NCBI GenBank assembly: GCA_964544695.1
Contig: CAZJDB010000016.1
Coordinates: 3,224-67,223 of the forward strand
Direction of reading: 5' to 3'
Length of the DNA stretch: 64,000 nt
Origin: Dinghuibacter sp964544695
GTDB taxonomy: Bacteria > Bacteroidota > Bacteroidia > Chitinophagales > Chitinophagaceae
Shown: positions 16,895 through 25,721 of the stretch, piece by piece
Position numbering within the stretch: position 1 is the first letter of the stretch
How the letters are laid out: each line of letters starts with the position of its first letter
The notes under the pieces: generated by a model
The model's input: the letters and a program-made list of their open reading frames with translations, nothing else
The model's database searches: none
What the model was told of the DNA's origin: nothing
Translations under genes and position numbers: made by a program

Positions 16895-19069
16895 TTAATT
16901 CTGCGCCCTCTCCTCTTCGCTTTTGGCGCCATTGCCCTCGTGCTTGCGTTGGTCCTTGATGGCTTTGCCGAAACGGTAGGTCAGGGAAAAGACAATGTTG
17001 CGCGAATCCACGATGTTGCTGTAATTGGCCTCCGTTCCAGCCAGGTAACCAATGCGCCAAGTGGTTTTTAATATGTAGAAGGGGTCGTTTCCCACGACGC
17101 GCAGCGTCCACTTCGTTCCGAACTTTTTGGAGAGGGCTGCATTGACCTGCTCCCTGCTGCCGTCAACGAACTGTTCGACGACCAGGCTGGTTTGGTAGTT
17201 CCCATAGAGTTGGAATGTCCAGTCCTTTGCAGGGGTAAACGTCAGGACGGGGCGGACGTACCATTCGACTCCCCGCGTATCCAGGGGACCCGTATAAAAG
17301 TTGCTGACCGTCCGCTGGTACATCAGCCGCGAATACACGAATAGGTTGCACCAGCGCGTAAGGTCGAATTCTGCATCGATTTCGAGGCCTTCATCATAGG
17401 TGTTGTCCAGGTTGCCGGGACGGTTGTAATAGTATCCGTTTACAATCTGTACCAGCCCGTCAATCTTGTTGCGGATATAGCTGTAATATAGTGTGGCCGT
17501 GACTTTTTTATATGTATAGGACAATTCGACATTCGTAGAATAGGTGGGCAGCAGGTAGGGGTTCCCTGTATTGAAGGTAAACTTGTCCAGGGGGGAAATG
17601 AATGGGTTCAACTGCGAATAATTCGGGCGATCCACGCGACGTCCGATGTTCAGCTCGATTTGCTGCCTCCCCGCACTGTCCAGCTTGTATTGAGCGTATG
17701 CCGTCGGAAAGAGGCCGGTATAGTTGCGGTTGAACGAGGAATCGGGCACCTGGGGGTTTCCAAGCTGGTGCCCTTCGGCGATCGTATTTTCCAGGCGCAG
17801 CCCCGCCTGCAGGGAGAGGCGTTTAAAGTCCCGGTTGGCATTGACATATGCAGCGTTTATGTTTTCATGGTACAGGAAGTGGTTCGTTTGCGTATAATCC
17901 GGGATGGACACGCCCTGGAGGACGTTGAAATAATCGGCAAGGTTGTCGGTCAGGGTGTAGCTCGATTTCAAACCGGCCGCTATGGTGAGCCCATTTTTCA
18001 GTGGCTGCGTATAATCGGTCTTGGCCGAATAAATGTGGATCTCAGAGGGGAGATTACCCGTCTCGAGGGTCGTGTCGTTGCCCGTATTGAGAAAACGCTG
18101 GTTCAACTGTGTCCGGTACGTTACATAGTCCAGGTCGATGGTGTGCTCCCAGCCCTTCTTGTCGTAGGCGTGCCGGTAATTGAGGTTGATGGCTCCGTTG
18201 TCGAAGGTTCTATCGTCGCGGTTGTCGGCCAGGATGGTGGAGTCCAACTGTCCATTCGTTTCCTCGAACAGGCTGGTGCTGCCCGTGCGATTGGTCCCGT
18301 TGTTCAGCAGCCCAGCGAGTACAATTCCAAAGGTGGTTTTTTCGGAAGCATACAGGTCTGCGCCGATCCTTGCGGAGTAACTGTCGAATGCGCGCCTGGT
18401 CGTGGAGTGCTGGTTGAATACGGGGCTGAAATTGTGGATGCTCGTATCGTAGTACCGGTTAATGATAGAGCTGTTGAAGGTATTGATGTCGTTAAAACCC
18501 AGGCTGGCGGAGATGTTCAGTTTGCCCTGCCGGTAATTCAGATTCAGGCTGTTGACGGTCCGCGCATATTTGCCCTGGGTATAAGAGGCTGTTGCGGTCC
18601 CATTGAAGCCCCTTTCTTTAATTCTTTTCGTACGGATGACAATGATCCCGGCATTCCCTGCGGCGTCGTATTTGGCGGGCGGGTTCGTCATCAGTTCGAT
18701 CCGGTCGATCGTGGAAGCAGGGAGGGAGTTGAGGTAGTTCGCCAAATCCTGCCCCGAGAGATAGGTGGGTCGGTCGTCGATGTACACCATGACGCCGCTT
18801 TTCCCCTGCAGGCTGATGGTTCCGTTTTGATCCACTTCCACCCCGGGAGCGTTGGACAGGACGTCCAGGGCCGATCCTCCCGCGTTGCCCACCAGGGCAT
18901 CGGTATGGATGACCGTTCGGTCGAGGAGGTGTTCCACGATGGGCTTTTTGCCCACCAGTTTGATTTCTTTGAGTTCTTTTGGTTTGGTCGTGTCCTTCTG
19001 TGCATACGTTATCGCAGGGGCAAAAAGGAGGCTTACGACCATTTTTATGGCCGTCCGTTTGACGTTCAT
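16895..19069 (-). CDS. Outer-membrane beta-barrel receptor (OMP_b-brl_3/TonB-like)
   Basis: 724 residues. A signal peptide (to ITYAQ, about residue 24) leads directly into a TonB-receptor plug domain (residues about 40-150, with GGSALDVLSNAPGVEVDQNG and MVYIDDRPTYLSG). The remainder is an aromatic-rich barrel of the outer-membrane beta-barrel family. It lacks the usual carboxypeptidase-like N-terminal domain and a SusD partner, so it is not a polysaccharide SusC. It is the third gene of a BlaI / M56 peptidase / receptor series, 17 bases after the M56 gene, and is probably under BlaI control. Confidence 0.9.
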   Translation of the reverse strand: MNVKRTAIKMVVSLLFAPAITYAQKDTTKPKELKEIKLVGKKPIVEHLLDRTVIHTDALVGNAGGSALDVLSNAPGVEVDQNGTISLQGKSGVMVYIDDRPTYLSGQDLANYLNSLPASTIDRIELMTNPPAKYDAAGNAGIIVIRTKRIKERGFNGTATASYTQGKYARTVNSLNLNYRQGKLNISASLGFNDINTFNSSIINRYYDTSIHNFSPVFNQHSTTRRAFDSYSARIGADLYASEKTTFGIVLAGLLNNGTNRTGSTSLFEETNGQLDSTILADNRDDRTFDNGAINLNYRHAYDKKGWEHTIDLDYVTYRTQLNQRFLNTGNDTTLETGNLPSEIHIYSAKTDYTQPLKNGLTIAAGLKSSYTLTDNLADYFNVLQGVSIPDYTQTNHFLYHENINAAYVNANRDFKRLSLQAGLRLENTIAEGHQLGNPQVPDSSFNRNYTGLFPTAYAQYKLDSAGRQQIELNIGRRVDRPNYSQLNPFISPLDKFTFNTGNPYLLPTYSTNVELSYTYKKVTATLYYSYIRNKIDGLVQIVNGYYYNRPGNLDNTYDEGLEIDAEFDLTRWCNLFVYSRLMYQRTVSNFYTGPLDTRGVEWYVRPVLTFTPAKDWTFQLYGNYQTSLVVEQFVDGSREQVNAALSKKFGTKWTLRVVGNDPFYILKTTWRIGYLAGTEANYSNIVDSRNIVFSLTYRFGKAIKDQRKHEGNGAKSEEERAQN

Positions 19070-19086
19070 GGTTGATGTTTTAGGGA

Positions 19087-20520
19087 TTACTGTCCGTGTC
19101 CCCAGGACCAGTCACCGGTGGTATTGATCTTGGGGCCGAACTTGGCCAGGTATTTTGCGAAAACATTATCCGGCACCTTCTCTCCATTGACGATTAACGA
19201 TTTATTGCTGAACAGGAAGTGTATGTGATCCGTTACGGATCCGATGTACCCGTCCTTGACCAGGTCAGAGAGCATCTCGTCCTGACGGGGATCTTTATCG
19301 TTATAGTGGGAACTGTTATATGGACTGTTATATGGACGCATTGGGCTGACAGGTTCTGTCGCGGGTGCCACCACTAGTTGCGTGGCACGCGGAAAGGTAT
19401 CCGGCAAGGGAGGAAGGATGCGATGTTCGGCGTTTGCGGACGCCATCCGGATATCCGGCTTCCGCAAATCCGGCTTTGGGGCCACCATCGTCGATTTAAC
19501 CGGCGCCGTTTTGACCGCCGGTGGATTTTTGTGTGGATTCCTATTGAAAGCAGATACGCAAATCCCGCAAAGGACAAGGCAAATCGCCAGGAGCGTTTTT
19601 TCCAGGATGCTCAGGGAGTGGTTTATATCCCCCGCCAGGCGCCTGACCCTGCGCAGGAGACCGTGCCGGTTGCCTGCAAGGCCCATGGCATGGGCGGGCA
19701 GGGCAGACTGGAATTCCGCGCAGGAAAGGAGGGCGCGTATATATCCCGCGCGGTCATGGTCCCCTCCCAGGGCCAGGTCGTCGCAACAGTTTTCCCTTTC
19801 ATTTTTGATCAGCCTGGATACCCAAAGGAGCGCTGGGTTGAAGAAGAAAAGGATCTCCAGGAGGCTTTGCAACAGGTTCACCAGGTAATCCCGGCGGCGG
19901 ATATGCGCCAGCTCGTGGGCGAGGATCGCTTCCAGGGATTCATACGGTAGTGCCGTGCATAATCCCAGGGGGATAAGGATGATGGGCTTCAGGTGACCAA
20001 TGACCATGGGTACCCTGGCCACGCCGGATTCCAGCATTTCTATGCTTTTCTTTATGCCCATCGTAGCGGCAATCCCCTGCACGCGCTCCTTCCATTCCGG
20101 ACTTACCGGGTAGACCTGTACCCGGCGCAACCGGTAGGTTCCGTATAGCCCGATGCTCCATTGGATGGACCTGGCACAGATGATGATAAACCAAACGGCC
20201 ACGATGGTTCCCGCATATTGGTTCACCATGCCCCAAAGGGTAGGGATTTCCGGGGCGGGACTCCATGCAACCATGCTGAAAGTTGTCGCCCGAACGTTAG
20301 ACACGTCTTGCACCGGCCCTTTTTCCAACACTATCGCGAAGGTTACGAACACACCTCCCGCAAACAAGAACAGGGCCGTCACCAGCAAATTATATCGTAA
20401 GGCAGGGCTCAGGCGTTTCGTACAAAGGACGATCAGACCAGCCACGGCCGCCAAAAGGGCGCCTTGCCACAAGGAATGCGCGAGCGTCAAGCATAGCGCA
20501 TGGATTACCGGATAACCCAT
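19087..20520 (-). CDS. M56 (BlaR1/MecR1-like) membrane metallopeptidase
   Basis: 477 residues. Several N-terminal membrane helices flank a cytosolic zinc-peptidase site HELAH (residues 202-206, Glu203 catalytic) followed by RRRDYLVNLLQS. In BlaR1/MecR1 this domain cleaves the BlaI repressor after signal reception. The C-terminal part (about 320-477) is Pro-rich and carries no penicillin-binding sensor domain, so the inducer is unlikely to be a beta-lactam. It starts 11 bases after the BlaI gene, forming a sensor-protease/repressor pair. Confidence 0.93.
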   Translation of the reverse strand: MGYPVIHALCLTLAHSLWQGALLAAVAGLIVLCTKRLSPALRYNLLVTALFLFAGGVFVTFAIVLEKGPVQDVSNVRATTFSMVAWSPAPEIPTLWGMVNQYAGTIVAVWFIIICARSIQWSIGLYGTYRLRRVQVYPVSPEWKERVQGIAATMGIKKSIEMLESGVARVPMVIGHLKPIILIPLGLCTALPYESLEAILAHELAHIRRRDYLVNLLQSLLEILFFFNPALLWVSRLIKNERENCCDDLALGGDHDRAGYIRALLSCAEFQSALPAHAMGLAGNRHGLLRRVRRLAGDINHSLSILEKTLLAICLVLCGICVSAFNRNPHKNPPAVKTAPVKSTMVAPKPDLRKPDIRMASANAEHRILPPLPDTFPRATQLVVAPATEPVSPMRPYNSPYNSSHYNDKDPRQDEMLSDLVKDGYIGSVTDHIHFLFSNKSLIVNGEKVPDNVFAKYLAKFGPKINTTGDWSWGHGQ

Positions 20521-20531
20521 ATGAATGTTTT

Positions 20532-20900
20532 TTACTTTTCTTTTTCAAGGTTGTCCAGGATTTCCCGTATCCTGGCTAAATCCTCCTTTGACGTTTTTTG
20601 ATTGCCCAGGACCTGCATCAGCAACTTACCCGTGGATCCCTGATATACGGAATCCACGAACCTGTCCAGGAGGTGGTCCTTGGTCTTTTGTTCCCCTTCG
20701 GCAGCCTGGTAAACGTGCTTCATCTGGCTTTCGTCGCGTTTCAAAATCCCCTTGTCCGTCATGATCTGCATCACCTTCAGGGTTGAGGTATAATTTACGT
20801 CCCGCTGTTCGTTAAGCTTGTCGTTGACGAACCGGACCGTAGAGGGCCCCCAGGTCCACAACACGTGCAGGATTTCCAGCTCTGCCTTGGTAGGTTCCAT
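20532..20900 (-). CDS. BlaI/MecI/CopY family repressor
   Basis: 122 residues from the ATG at 20900. It has the winged-helix pattern of the family: PTKAELEILHVLWTWGPSTVRFVNDKL, then YTSTLKVMQIMTDKGILKRDE. The C-terminal part dimerises and holds the site cut by the M56 partner. An in-frame ATG at 20915 is possible, but 20900 gives the usual family start and has a purine-rich AAGGAAAAAAG before it. It heads the BlaI / M56 / receptor operon. A perfect palindrome TTCGTACGAA lies about 40 bases upstream (20936-20945) and might be an operator. Confidence 0.92.
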   Translation of the reverse strand: MEPTKAELEILHVLWTWGPSTVRFVNDKLNEQRDVNYTSTLKVMQIMTDKGILKRDESQMKHVYQAAEGEQKTKDHLLDRFVDSVYQGSTGKLLMQVLGNQKTSKEDLARIREILDNLEKEK

Positions 20901-20911
20901 GCTTTTTTCCT

Positions 20912-20945
20912 TCATGAAACTAAGGTACACATATTTTCGTACGAA
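20912..20945 (-). promoter_or_regulatory. Candidate promoter/operator of the BlaI operon
   Basis: On the minus strand TACCTTAG sits at about 20926-20919, one mismatch from TAnnTTTG, upstream of the BlaI start. Just further upstream is the perfect ten-base palindrome TTCGTACGAA (20936-20945). Position between the -33 and -7 regions suits a repressor site, but it does not match the classical BlaI TACA/TGTA box, so the regulator assignment is inference. Confidence 0.35.
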
Positions 20946-21007
20946 GCTACAGTTAGGTTAATAATTTTTTAATACACTGATTATCAATAATTATTTAGTT
21001 TACCGGC

Positions 21008-21442
21008 ATGAATAACACCACTGGAGAAAATTTCAACATAACGCTCTACGGCTACTCGGGGGAAGCCGTAAATCGCGATTGGGCGAATACGGGCATGGCC
21101 CTGATGAACAAAATGTTCAAGGAAGTTGCCGCCCACGGCCTCGCCACCAACGGGACCGTCGTTTGGGGGTATTGGCAAGGCAACATGATGATGGCCGGTG
21201 TCGAGCTGTCCGGGTCCCTCCCGGGCGGAACCGATTTGGAGCAACGGTCATTTGAACTGCCCCGTTATGTGCGCATCAAACACATTGGGCCTTACAATCA
21301 GATACCTGAGACCTTCACGAAAGCGCAGGAGTATTTTAAAAACGAAGGGATAGCAGTGGGTTTGCCATATCTGGAACTTTATGGGCATTGGAACGAGGAT
21401 CCCTCCAAGCTCGAGACGGATTTGTTGTGGACCCTGGTTTAG
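21008..21442 (+). CDS. GyrI-like/effector-binding domain protein
   Basis: 144 residues, cytosolic, single domain. The pattern NTGMALMNKMFKEVAAHGLATNGTVVWGYWQ and the ending GLPYLELYGHWNEDPSKLETDLLWTLV match the stand-alone AraC-effector-binding (GyrI-like, SHS2) fold that binds small amphipathic molecules. It is transcribed divergently from the BlaI operon and its last four bases overlap the convergent acyltransferase gene. Confidence 0.82.
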   Translation: MNNTTGENFNITLYGYSGEAVNRDWANTGMALMNKMFKEVAAHGLATNGTVVWGYWQGNMMMAGVELSGSLPGGTDLEQRSFELPRYVRIKHIGPYNQIPETFTKAQEYFKNEGIAVGLPYLELYGHWNEDPSKLETDLLWTLV

Positions 21443-22560
21443 ATCACTTTTTTTACCCCGGGAATCTCGGTCACCAGGGCGCCCAGCAGGAAGCTGCCCA
21501 GCACGGCCAATGGTGCAACCACCAGCAACTTTACAGCGGGATCTACATTCCATCCCCTGACCGCCAGGCTCAGTGAAATGATCACTACCGGGTGAAAGAT
21601 ATAGACCGCAAATGCACTCCGCGAAAGGCGGCCTAATAAGGGTGTTCGCACATTCCACTTCCTTTTTCCCAGAGACAGGAGCGCCACGATGATAGAGAAC
21701 CCTACCAATTGTTCCCAGAGGGCATAGAGTAACGATTGCCAGTGGAACCCTCCCGAATACCATTCCTGCGGGGTATGCAGGGTTATATTGAGGATAAAGA
21801 AAAGGACGAAGATGAGCAACGACCGCGGGACGTTCCGACCGAAACGCCTGGCCGCATTGTCGGGAATCTGGGGTAGCCAGTTGTTTTTAGCGGCCACGAG
21901 TCCCAGGCAAAACAGCACAATATATTGTGTGAAATGACCTGGTTGGAATCCCAGGGGTTTCAGCACCCATCCCACTGGAAAGAAGATGCGCACGACGAAG
22001 CTGACCAAACCCGTTCCGGCGGCGAACCAAAGTATCGTTGACCTGCCCGGAAGCGGAAGCCCTTCGGGTACGCCCCTTTTGGAGAGTACCCTCCACAGGG
22101 CGTATACGAGCGTAAACAGCAGCAAGGCAGCCACAAACCATAATACCCCGAAATCGATCCAGCCGTCGAATCCACTCAGGTAGTTCCCATAACTGATATG
22201 GTTGCCCTTGGCAAAATAATTGACGAGGTAGCTCAGGAAAGGGGAAAATATAAAGGAATAAAAAAGTAGGGGGATGCCCAGCCTCCATAATCGATCTCCG
22301 ACAAATTTCGAGAAACCTTTCCGGTCATAAGAAGACCCGGCAAAGAAGGAGGACAGGAAAAAGAAAAACCCCATGAAAAAGGACTGGTTCAGGCAGACGA
22401 ATATGGTAATGGGCGCCAGGGCCCAATGCGATGTCGTGCTTTCCTTGTAATACCAACCGCCCGGCGCTCCATACGCAACACAGCAATGATGGAGGACGAC
22501 AAGGATGGTCAGCAGGACCTTGATATTGTCGATGTAATAAATCTTCAGAGGTGGCTTCAT
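21439..22560 (-). CDS. Acyltransferase family 3 membrane protein
   Basis: 373 residues from the ATG at 22560, with about ten membrane helices. The N-terminal IYYIDNIKVLLTILVVLHHCC contains the conserved His pair region of acyltransferase-3 enzymes, and later SSFFAGSSYDRKGFSKFVGDRLWRLGIPLLFYS is the conserved Arg-containing loop. These proteins transfer acyl groups to surface glycans, peptidoglycan or antibiotics. An in-frame start at 22611 would add a hydrophobic stretch; 22560 gives the standard family start. Confidence 0.9.
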   Translation of the reverse strand: MKPPLKIYYIDNIKVLLTILVVLHHCCVAYGAPGGWYYKESTTSHWALAPITIFVCLNQSFFMGFFFFLSSFFAGSSYDRKGFSKFVGDRLWRLGIPLLFYSFIFSPFLSYLVNYFAKGNHISYGNYLSGFDGWIDFGVLWFVAALLLFTLVYALWRVLSKRGVPEGLPLPGRSTILWFAAGTGLVSFVVRIFFPVGWVLKPLGFQPGHFTQYIVLFCLGLVAAKNNWLPQIPDNAARRFGRNVPRSLLIFVLFFILNITLHTPQEWYSGGFHWQSLLYALWEQLVGFSIIVALLSLGKRKWNVRTPLLGRLSRSAFAVYIFHPVVIISLSLAVRGWNVDPAVKLLVVAPLAVLGSFLLGALVTEIPGVKKVI

Positions 22561-22990
22561 AAGGTAATATACCAAAATTGCCCCGATGGGAGGCGTAAGC
22601 AGGTACCACACCCAGGAGAGACAAGAATAACAAGGTCCATTTCATGGTGTAAAATGACAGAGAATTCAACGGCAATCCAATAGTATAAACATCTGATTAT
22701 TTGATGCCGTTGGAGACCACGATCAAGCCTCTAAGCCGCGCTTCCGCGACCAATAAGTCCAAAGAATCGAGAAGATACAAGCGGCTACGATAAAGCGCCC
22801 GTGAGTAGGGCCACGGCATACCATTCCTCACCCTTCCCCCAAAGGGTTTTAATGGACAGGCAGCCTACGTGACGATCGCAATGACTTTTCTTGGATAAGG
22901 CGTTGAAAATGATGTTCTGGGGCGGAATGATCCGGCAGGCTTGTAAAATACATGCGGATGGCTTTACCATCAAATTTATACCTTTATCGT
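22561..22990. other. 430-base gene-free stretch before the fucosidase gene
   Basis: No convincing gene was found. On the minus strand just upstream of the acyltransferase start, two frames together read as a hydrophobic peptide (MKWTLLFLS in one, WVWYLLTPPIGAILVYYL in the other), possibly a decayed or frameshifted small gene. Around 22740 the 11 bases GCGCTTCCGCG repeat part of the inverted repeat at 16167. TACCTTTA at 22979-22986 is a near -7 box just before the fucosidase start. Confidence 0.5.
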
Positions 22991-24343
22991 ATGCGCAAAT
23001 TTTTCCTGGCGGTGTTTCTCGTCTCCGGCATTCCCGCCTTCTCCCAAAGCAAACCCCATTTGTTCGATGAAACGCCCGCCCAGAAACAGCAGCGGATGCT
23101 GTGGTGGACGGATGCCCGATTCGGGATGTTCATCCATTGGGGCCTGTATTCCCTGGCGGCGCGCCACGAATGGGTGAAGCACAACGAACACCTGACCAAT
23201 GAGGAATACCAGAAATATTTCGATGAATTCGATCCCGACCACTTCGACCCCAAGAAATGGGCGGCCGAAGCCAAGGCCGCGGGGATGAAATACGCGGTGC
23301 TCACGACCAAACACCACGAAGGCTTTTGCCTCTTCGACAGCAAGTATACCGACTACAAAGCCCCCAACACGCACGCCAGGCGCGACCTCGTCAGGGAATT
23401 CGTGGAAGCATTCCGGGCGCAGGGCCTCAAGGTGGGGTTTTATTATTCCCTGCTCGACTGGCACCACCCCGACTATACCATGGACGACGCCCATCCCCTG
23501 ACTCAAGTAGATACCAGCCAGGCGAATTACGACCGTCTGAACAAGGGCCGTGACATGGCCAAATATCGCGAGTACCTCAAGCACCAGATCACCGAACTGA
23601 TGACCAACTACGGGAAGATCGATATCCTGTGGATGGATTGGACCTGGGATAAAGGGGATCCTCACGGCAAATATGCTGCGGATTGGGGAGCCACCGATTT
23701 AATCAAGCTGGTCCGAAAACTCCAGCCGGGCATCATCGTCAACAACCGCCTCGGTTTGGATGATACGTATGCCGACGGGGGAGACTTCCAAACGCCCGAG
23801 CAGGTTTCTACCCAGGAATTGCTTCCGTACCGGGGGAAAGTTTGGGAGACGTGCCAGACCTTTTCGGGTTCCTGGGGTTATTACCGGGATGAAACGAGTT
23901 GGAAGACGCATCGCCAGTTGTTGGATTTGCTGATCACCTCAGTAGCCAACGGCGGAAACCTGATCCTGAATGTCGGTCCCACCGCGCGTGGGGAATTCGA
24001 CTACCGGGCGACGCATGCCCTGGACAGCCTTTCCTATTGGATGCACGCCAACAGCAAGGCGATCTACGACTGTACTTACGCGCCTGCCGCGTACCCGCAG
24101 CCCGAGGGGACCAAGCTCACCTATAATCCCTCGACGCATCGTTTGTACGTGCATTGTTATGATTTCTCTCCCGGCGGCACGCTGGTTCTTCCCGGTTATG
24201 CCGGAAAAATAAAGTATGCGCAGCTTTTGAACGATGACTCGGAGATCGTCTATACCACCCAAGGCAACGATGTCGTCATGAAAATGCCCAAGGTCAGGCC
24301 CCCCTATGATATCCCGGTAATAGAGCTATGCTTAATGTATTAA
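22991..24343 (+). CDS. GH29 alpha-L-fucosidase
   Basis: 450 residues from the ATG at 22991, which gives a proper signal peptide (MRKFFLAVFLVSGIPAFSQ); an ATG 39 bases upstream would mask it. The family hallmarks are FGMFIHWGLYSL, LTTKHHEGFCLFDS, and the nucleophile Asp216 in ILWMDWTW. The C-terminal 90 residues form the usual beta-sandwich. The enzyme releases alpha-L-fucose from glycans in the periplasm or outside. No Sus genes are adjacent. The 3' end overlaps the start of a degraded AraC-type gene by 16 bases. Confidence 0.95.
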   Translation: MRKFFLAVFLVSGIPAFSQSKPHLFDETPAQKQQRMLWWTDARFGMFIHWGLYSLAARHEWVKHNEHLTNEEYQKYFDEFDPDHFDPKKWAAEAKAAGMKYAVLTTKHHEGFCLFDSKYTDYKAPNTHARRDLVREFVEAFRAQGLKVGFYYSLLDWHHPDYTMDDAHPLTQVDTSQANYDRLNKGRDMAKYREYLKHQITELMTNYGKIDILWMDWTWDKGDPHGKYAADWGATDLIKLVRKLQPGIIVNNRLGLDDTYADGGDFQTPEQVSTQELLPYRGKVWETCQTFSGSWGYYRDETSWKTHRQLLDLLITSVANGGNLILNVGPTARGEFDYRATHALDSLSYWMHANSKAIYDCTYAPAAYPQPEGTKLTYNPSTHRLYVHCYDFSPGGTLVLPGYAGKIKYAQLLNDDSEIVYTTQGNDVVMKMPKVRPPYDIPVIELCLMY

Positions 24344-25132
24344 ATACGCTTGTCCTGCTGGGCTCCCTGCAATCCCTTGCCAAAGCGGTTAATGGGGGTA
24401 CTGCTATTCCTGATTGCCTTGGCAAGCCTGAACGTATTCCTGAATGAGCAGACCTGGTACCTGTCGAGTGCTTTTTGCCAAATGCTGGACGCCCTTTTCC
24501 CCTTCATACTTCCCATGGCGTTCGGCCCTTTGCTATATTTTTATGTGCAGGCTACCCTCGAACCGGGGTTTGTCCTGAAAAGGCGCCATTTCCTTCACTT
24601 CCTTCCCGTATTGATCGATTTGTTTCCGTATGTCTTTGCCGCGGGGTATCTCATTGGAATTTGGGTGGGATGGTTACCCGATCATACCGGTCGGGCGGGA
24701 CGAATTATTGACAAGTATAATGTATATGCCGATATACCCCGTTGGATATCGCTTACGGGTTATATAGTAGCCGCCGGAAGGTACCTTCACCCCCGAAGGG
24801 AGCGGCGGGGCGCAGCCTGGATCCGGGAATGTCTTTGGGTATTTGGCGCTTTTCAGGTATTGTGGCTGGTTTACCTGGTTCCATATGTCATTCCAAGGTA
24901 TACCTATTGGTTGCTGGACCGCTTCCACTGGTACCCCCTTTTTCTTCCCCTAAGCCTGATCACTTACTGGTTCGGGTTAAAGGGCTTTACCGTTGTGTAT
25001 CCCCGGATCCCGGCCAAAGCTGATGATTTCGATGCCAAGGTTGCCCTACTGCGAAGGGCCATGGAGGATGGGGGCTTACGTGGGAACATACCGGTCCGTC
25101 GAGAATACCAAGCTGACGTTTTCCATTTATAA
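24328..25132 (+). pseudogene. Broken membrane-AraC regulator gene (N-terminal part only)
   Basis: The ATG at 24328 starts MLNVLNTLVLLGSLQS, the usual opening of Bacteroidetes AraC regulators with a seven-helix membrane domain. The homologous continuation (LPKRLMGVLLFLIALASLNVFL) then follows in another frame from about 24380, with the expected second half of the first loop missing, implying a deletion of some tens of bases. The membrane part runs to KVALLRRAMEDGG near 25070, where the linker to the AraC DNA-binding domain should begin, but that domain is absent. The open frame then ends at 25132 in unrelated sequence. A GTG/ATG-started membrane peptide from 24350 could still be made, but not a regulator. 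Confidence 0.7.
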
Positions 25133-25331
25133 AGAAGGAGGGCGATTATTTGCCGACCTTTCCAACCATACGGGCAGGCATATGTTGAGGGTGCCCGAAG
25201 ATACCACCCGGTTTTACCTTCCCGATATACTGAGAATCCGGACTACCGTGGATGTTATCATAAAGGAAGGGAAGGTCTCTGGGTTGACGATTACCCAGGA
25301 AAAGCCCTATGCTTTTATAAGATTACAGTGA
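25071..25331 (+). pseudogene. 3' fragment of a DUF3471-like C-terminal domain
   Basis: From 25071, in a frame different from the preceding membrane part, reads GAYVGTYRSVENTKLTFSIYKEGG and on to EKPYAFIRLQ. This looks like the beta-rich C-terminal domain (DUF3471-like) that closes many secreted serine beta-lactamase-like hydrolases. No start codon or catalytic domain precedes it, so it is a 3' remnant joined to the broken AraC gene. It ends nine bases inside the convergent VOC gene end. Confidence 0.6.
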
Positions 25332-25685
25332 CAACACAGGTGTGCCAAAAACGAGGGTATTGCCATCGGGATCGTTGACGGCAAAATCGCGTACGCCATA
25401 GTATCGGTCCCCGGGCGGCACCTCGATAAAAGCCCCTTTGTTCGAAATGTCCTCGAAGTAGGCATCTACCTCATCGCAGTCGATACAAAAGTGCGCGCCG
25501 CCGGGTGTCTTTTTCTGTCCCTGGTTGGTGGGTCCGCACAATTGAATGCTGACATTATCCCGGAATATGCCCGCATAGTCTGCATGTCTGAAGTCCTCGG
25601 TGAAGCCTAAAATTGTCTTGTAATAATTGATGGACCGATTCAGGTCGGTAATGTGAACGACGACGGAAACGTTTAATGCTTTCAT
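25323..25685 (-). CDS. VOC family (glyoxalase/bleomycin resistance-like) protein
   Basis: 120 residues from the ATG at 25685. It has the paired beta-alpha-beta-beta-beta pattern of the vicinal oxygen chelate fold: VVVHITDLNRSINYYKTILGF at the start and RDFAVNDPDGNTLVFG at the end, with a plausible metal site His11 and Glu/His partners. Exact activity (lyase, dioxygenase or binding) cannot be read. The frame is open far upstream, antisense to the permease gene, but there is no family similarity there. Only 36 bases separate its start from the divergent permease start. Confidence 0.88.
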   Translation of the reverse strand: MKALNVSVVVHITDLNRSINYYKTILGFTEDFRHADYAGIFRDNVSIQLCGPTNQGQKKTPGGAHFCIDCDEVDAYFEDISNKGAFIEVPPGDRYYGVRDFAVNDPDGNTLVFGTPVLSL

Positions 25686-25721
25686 GATGAGAAATATTAT
25701 TAAATTACTGAAAATGTAAGC

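Noticed and set aside
17660..19075. 471-residue plus-strand open frame antisense to the beta-barrel receptor
   Set aside because: A shadow of the receptor gene, Val/Gly-rich translation with no recognisable family.
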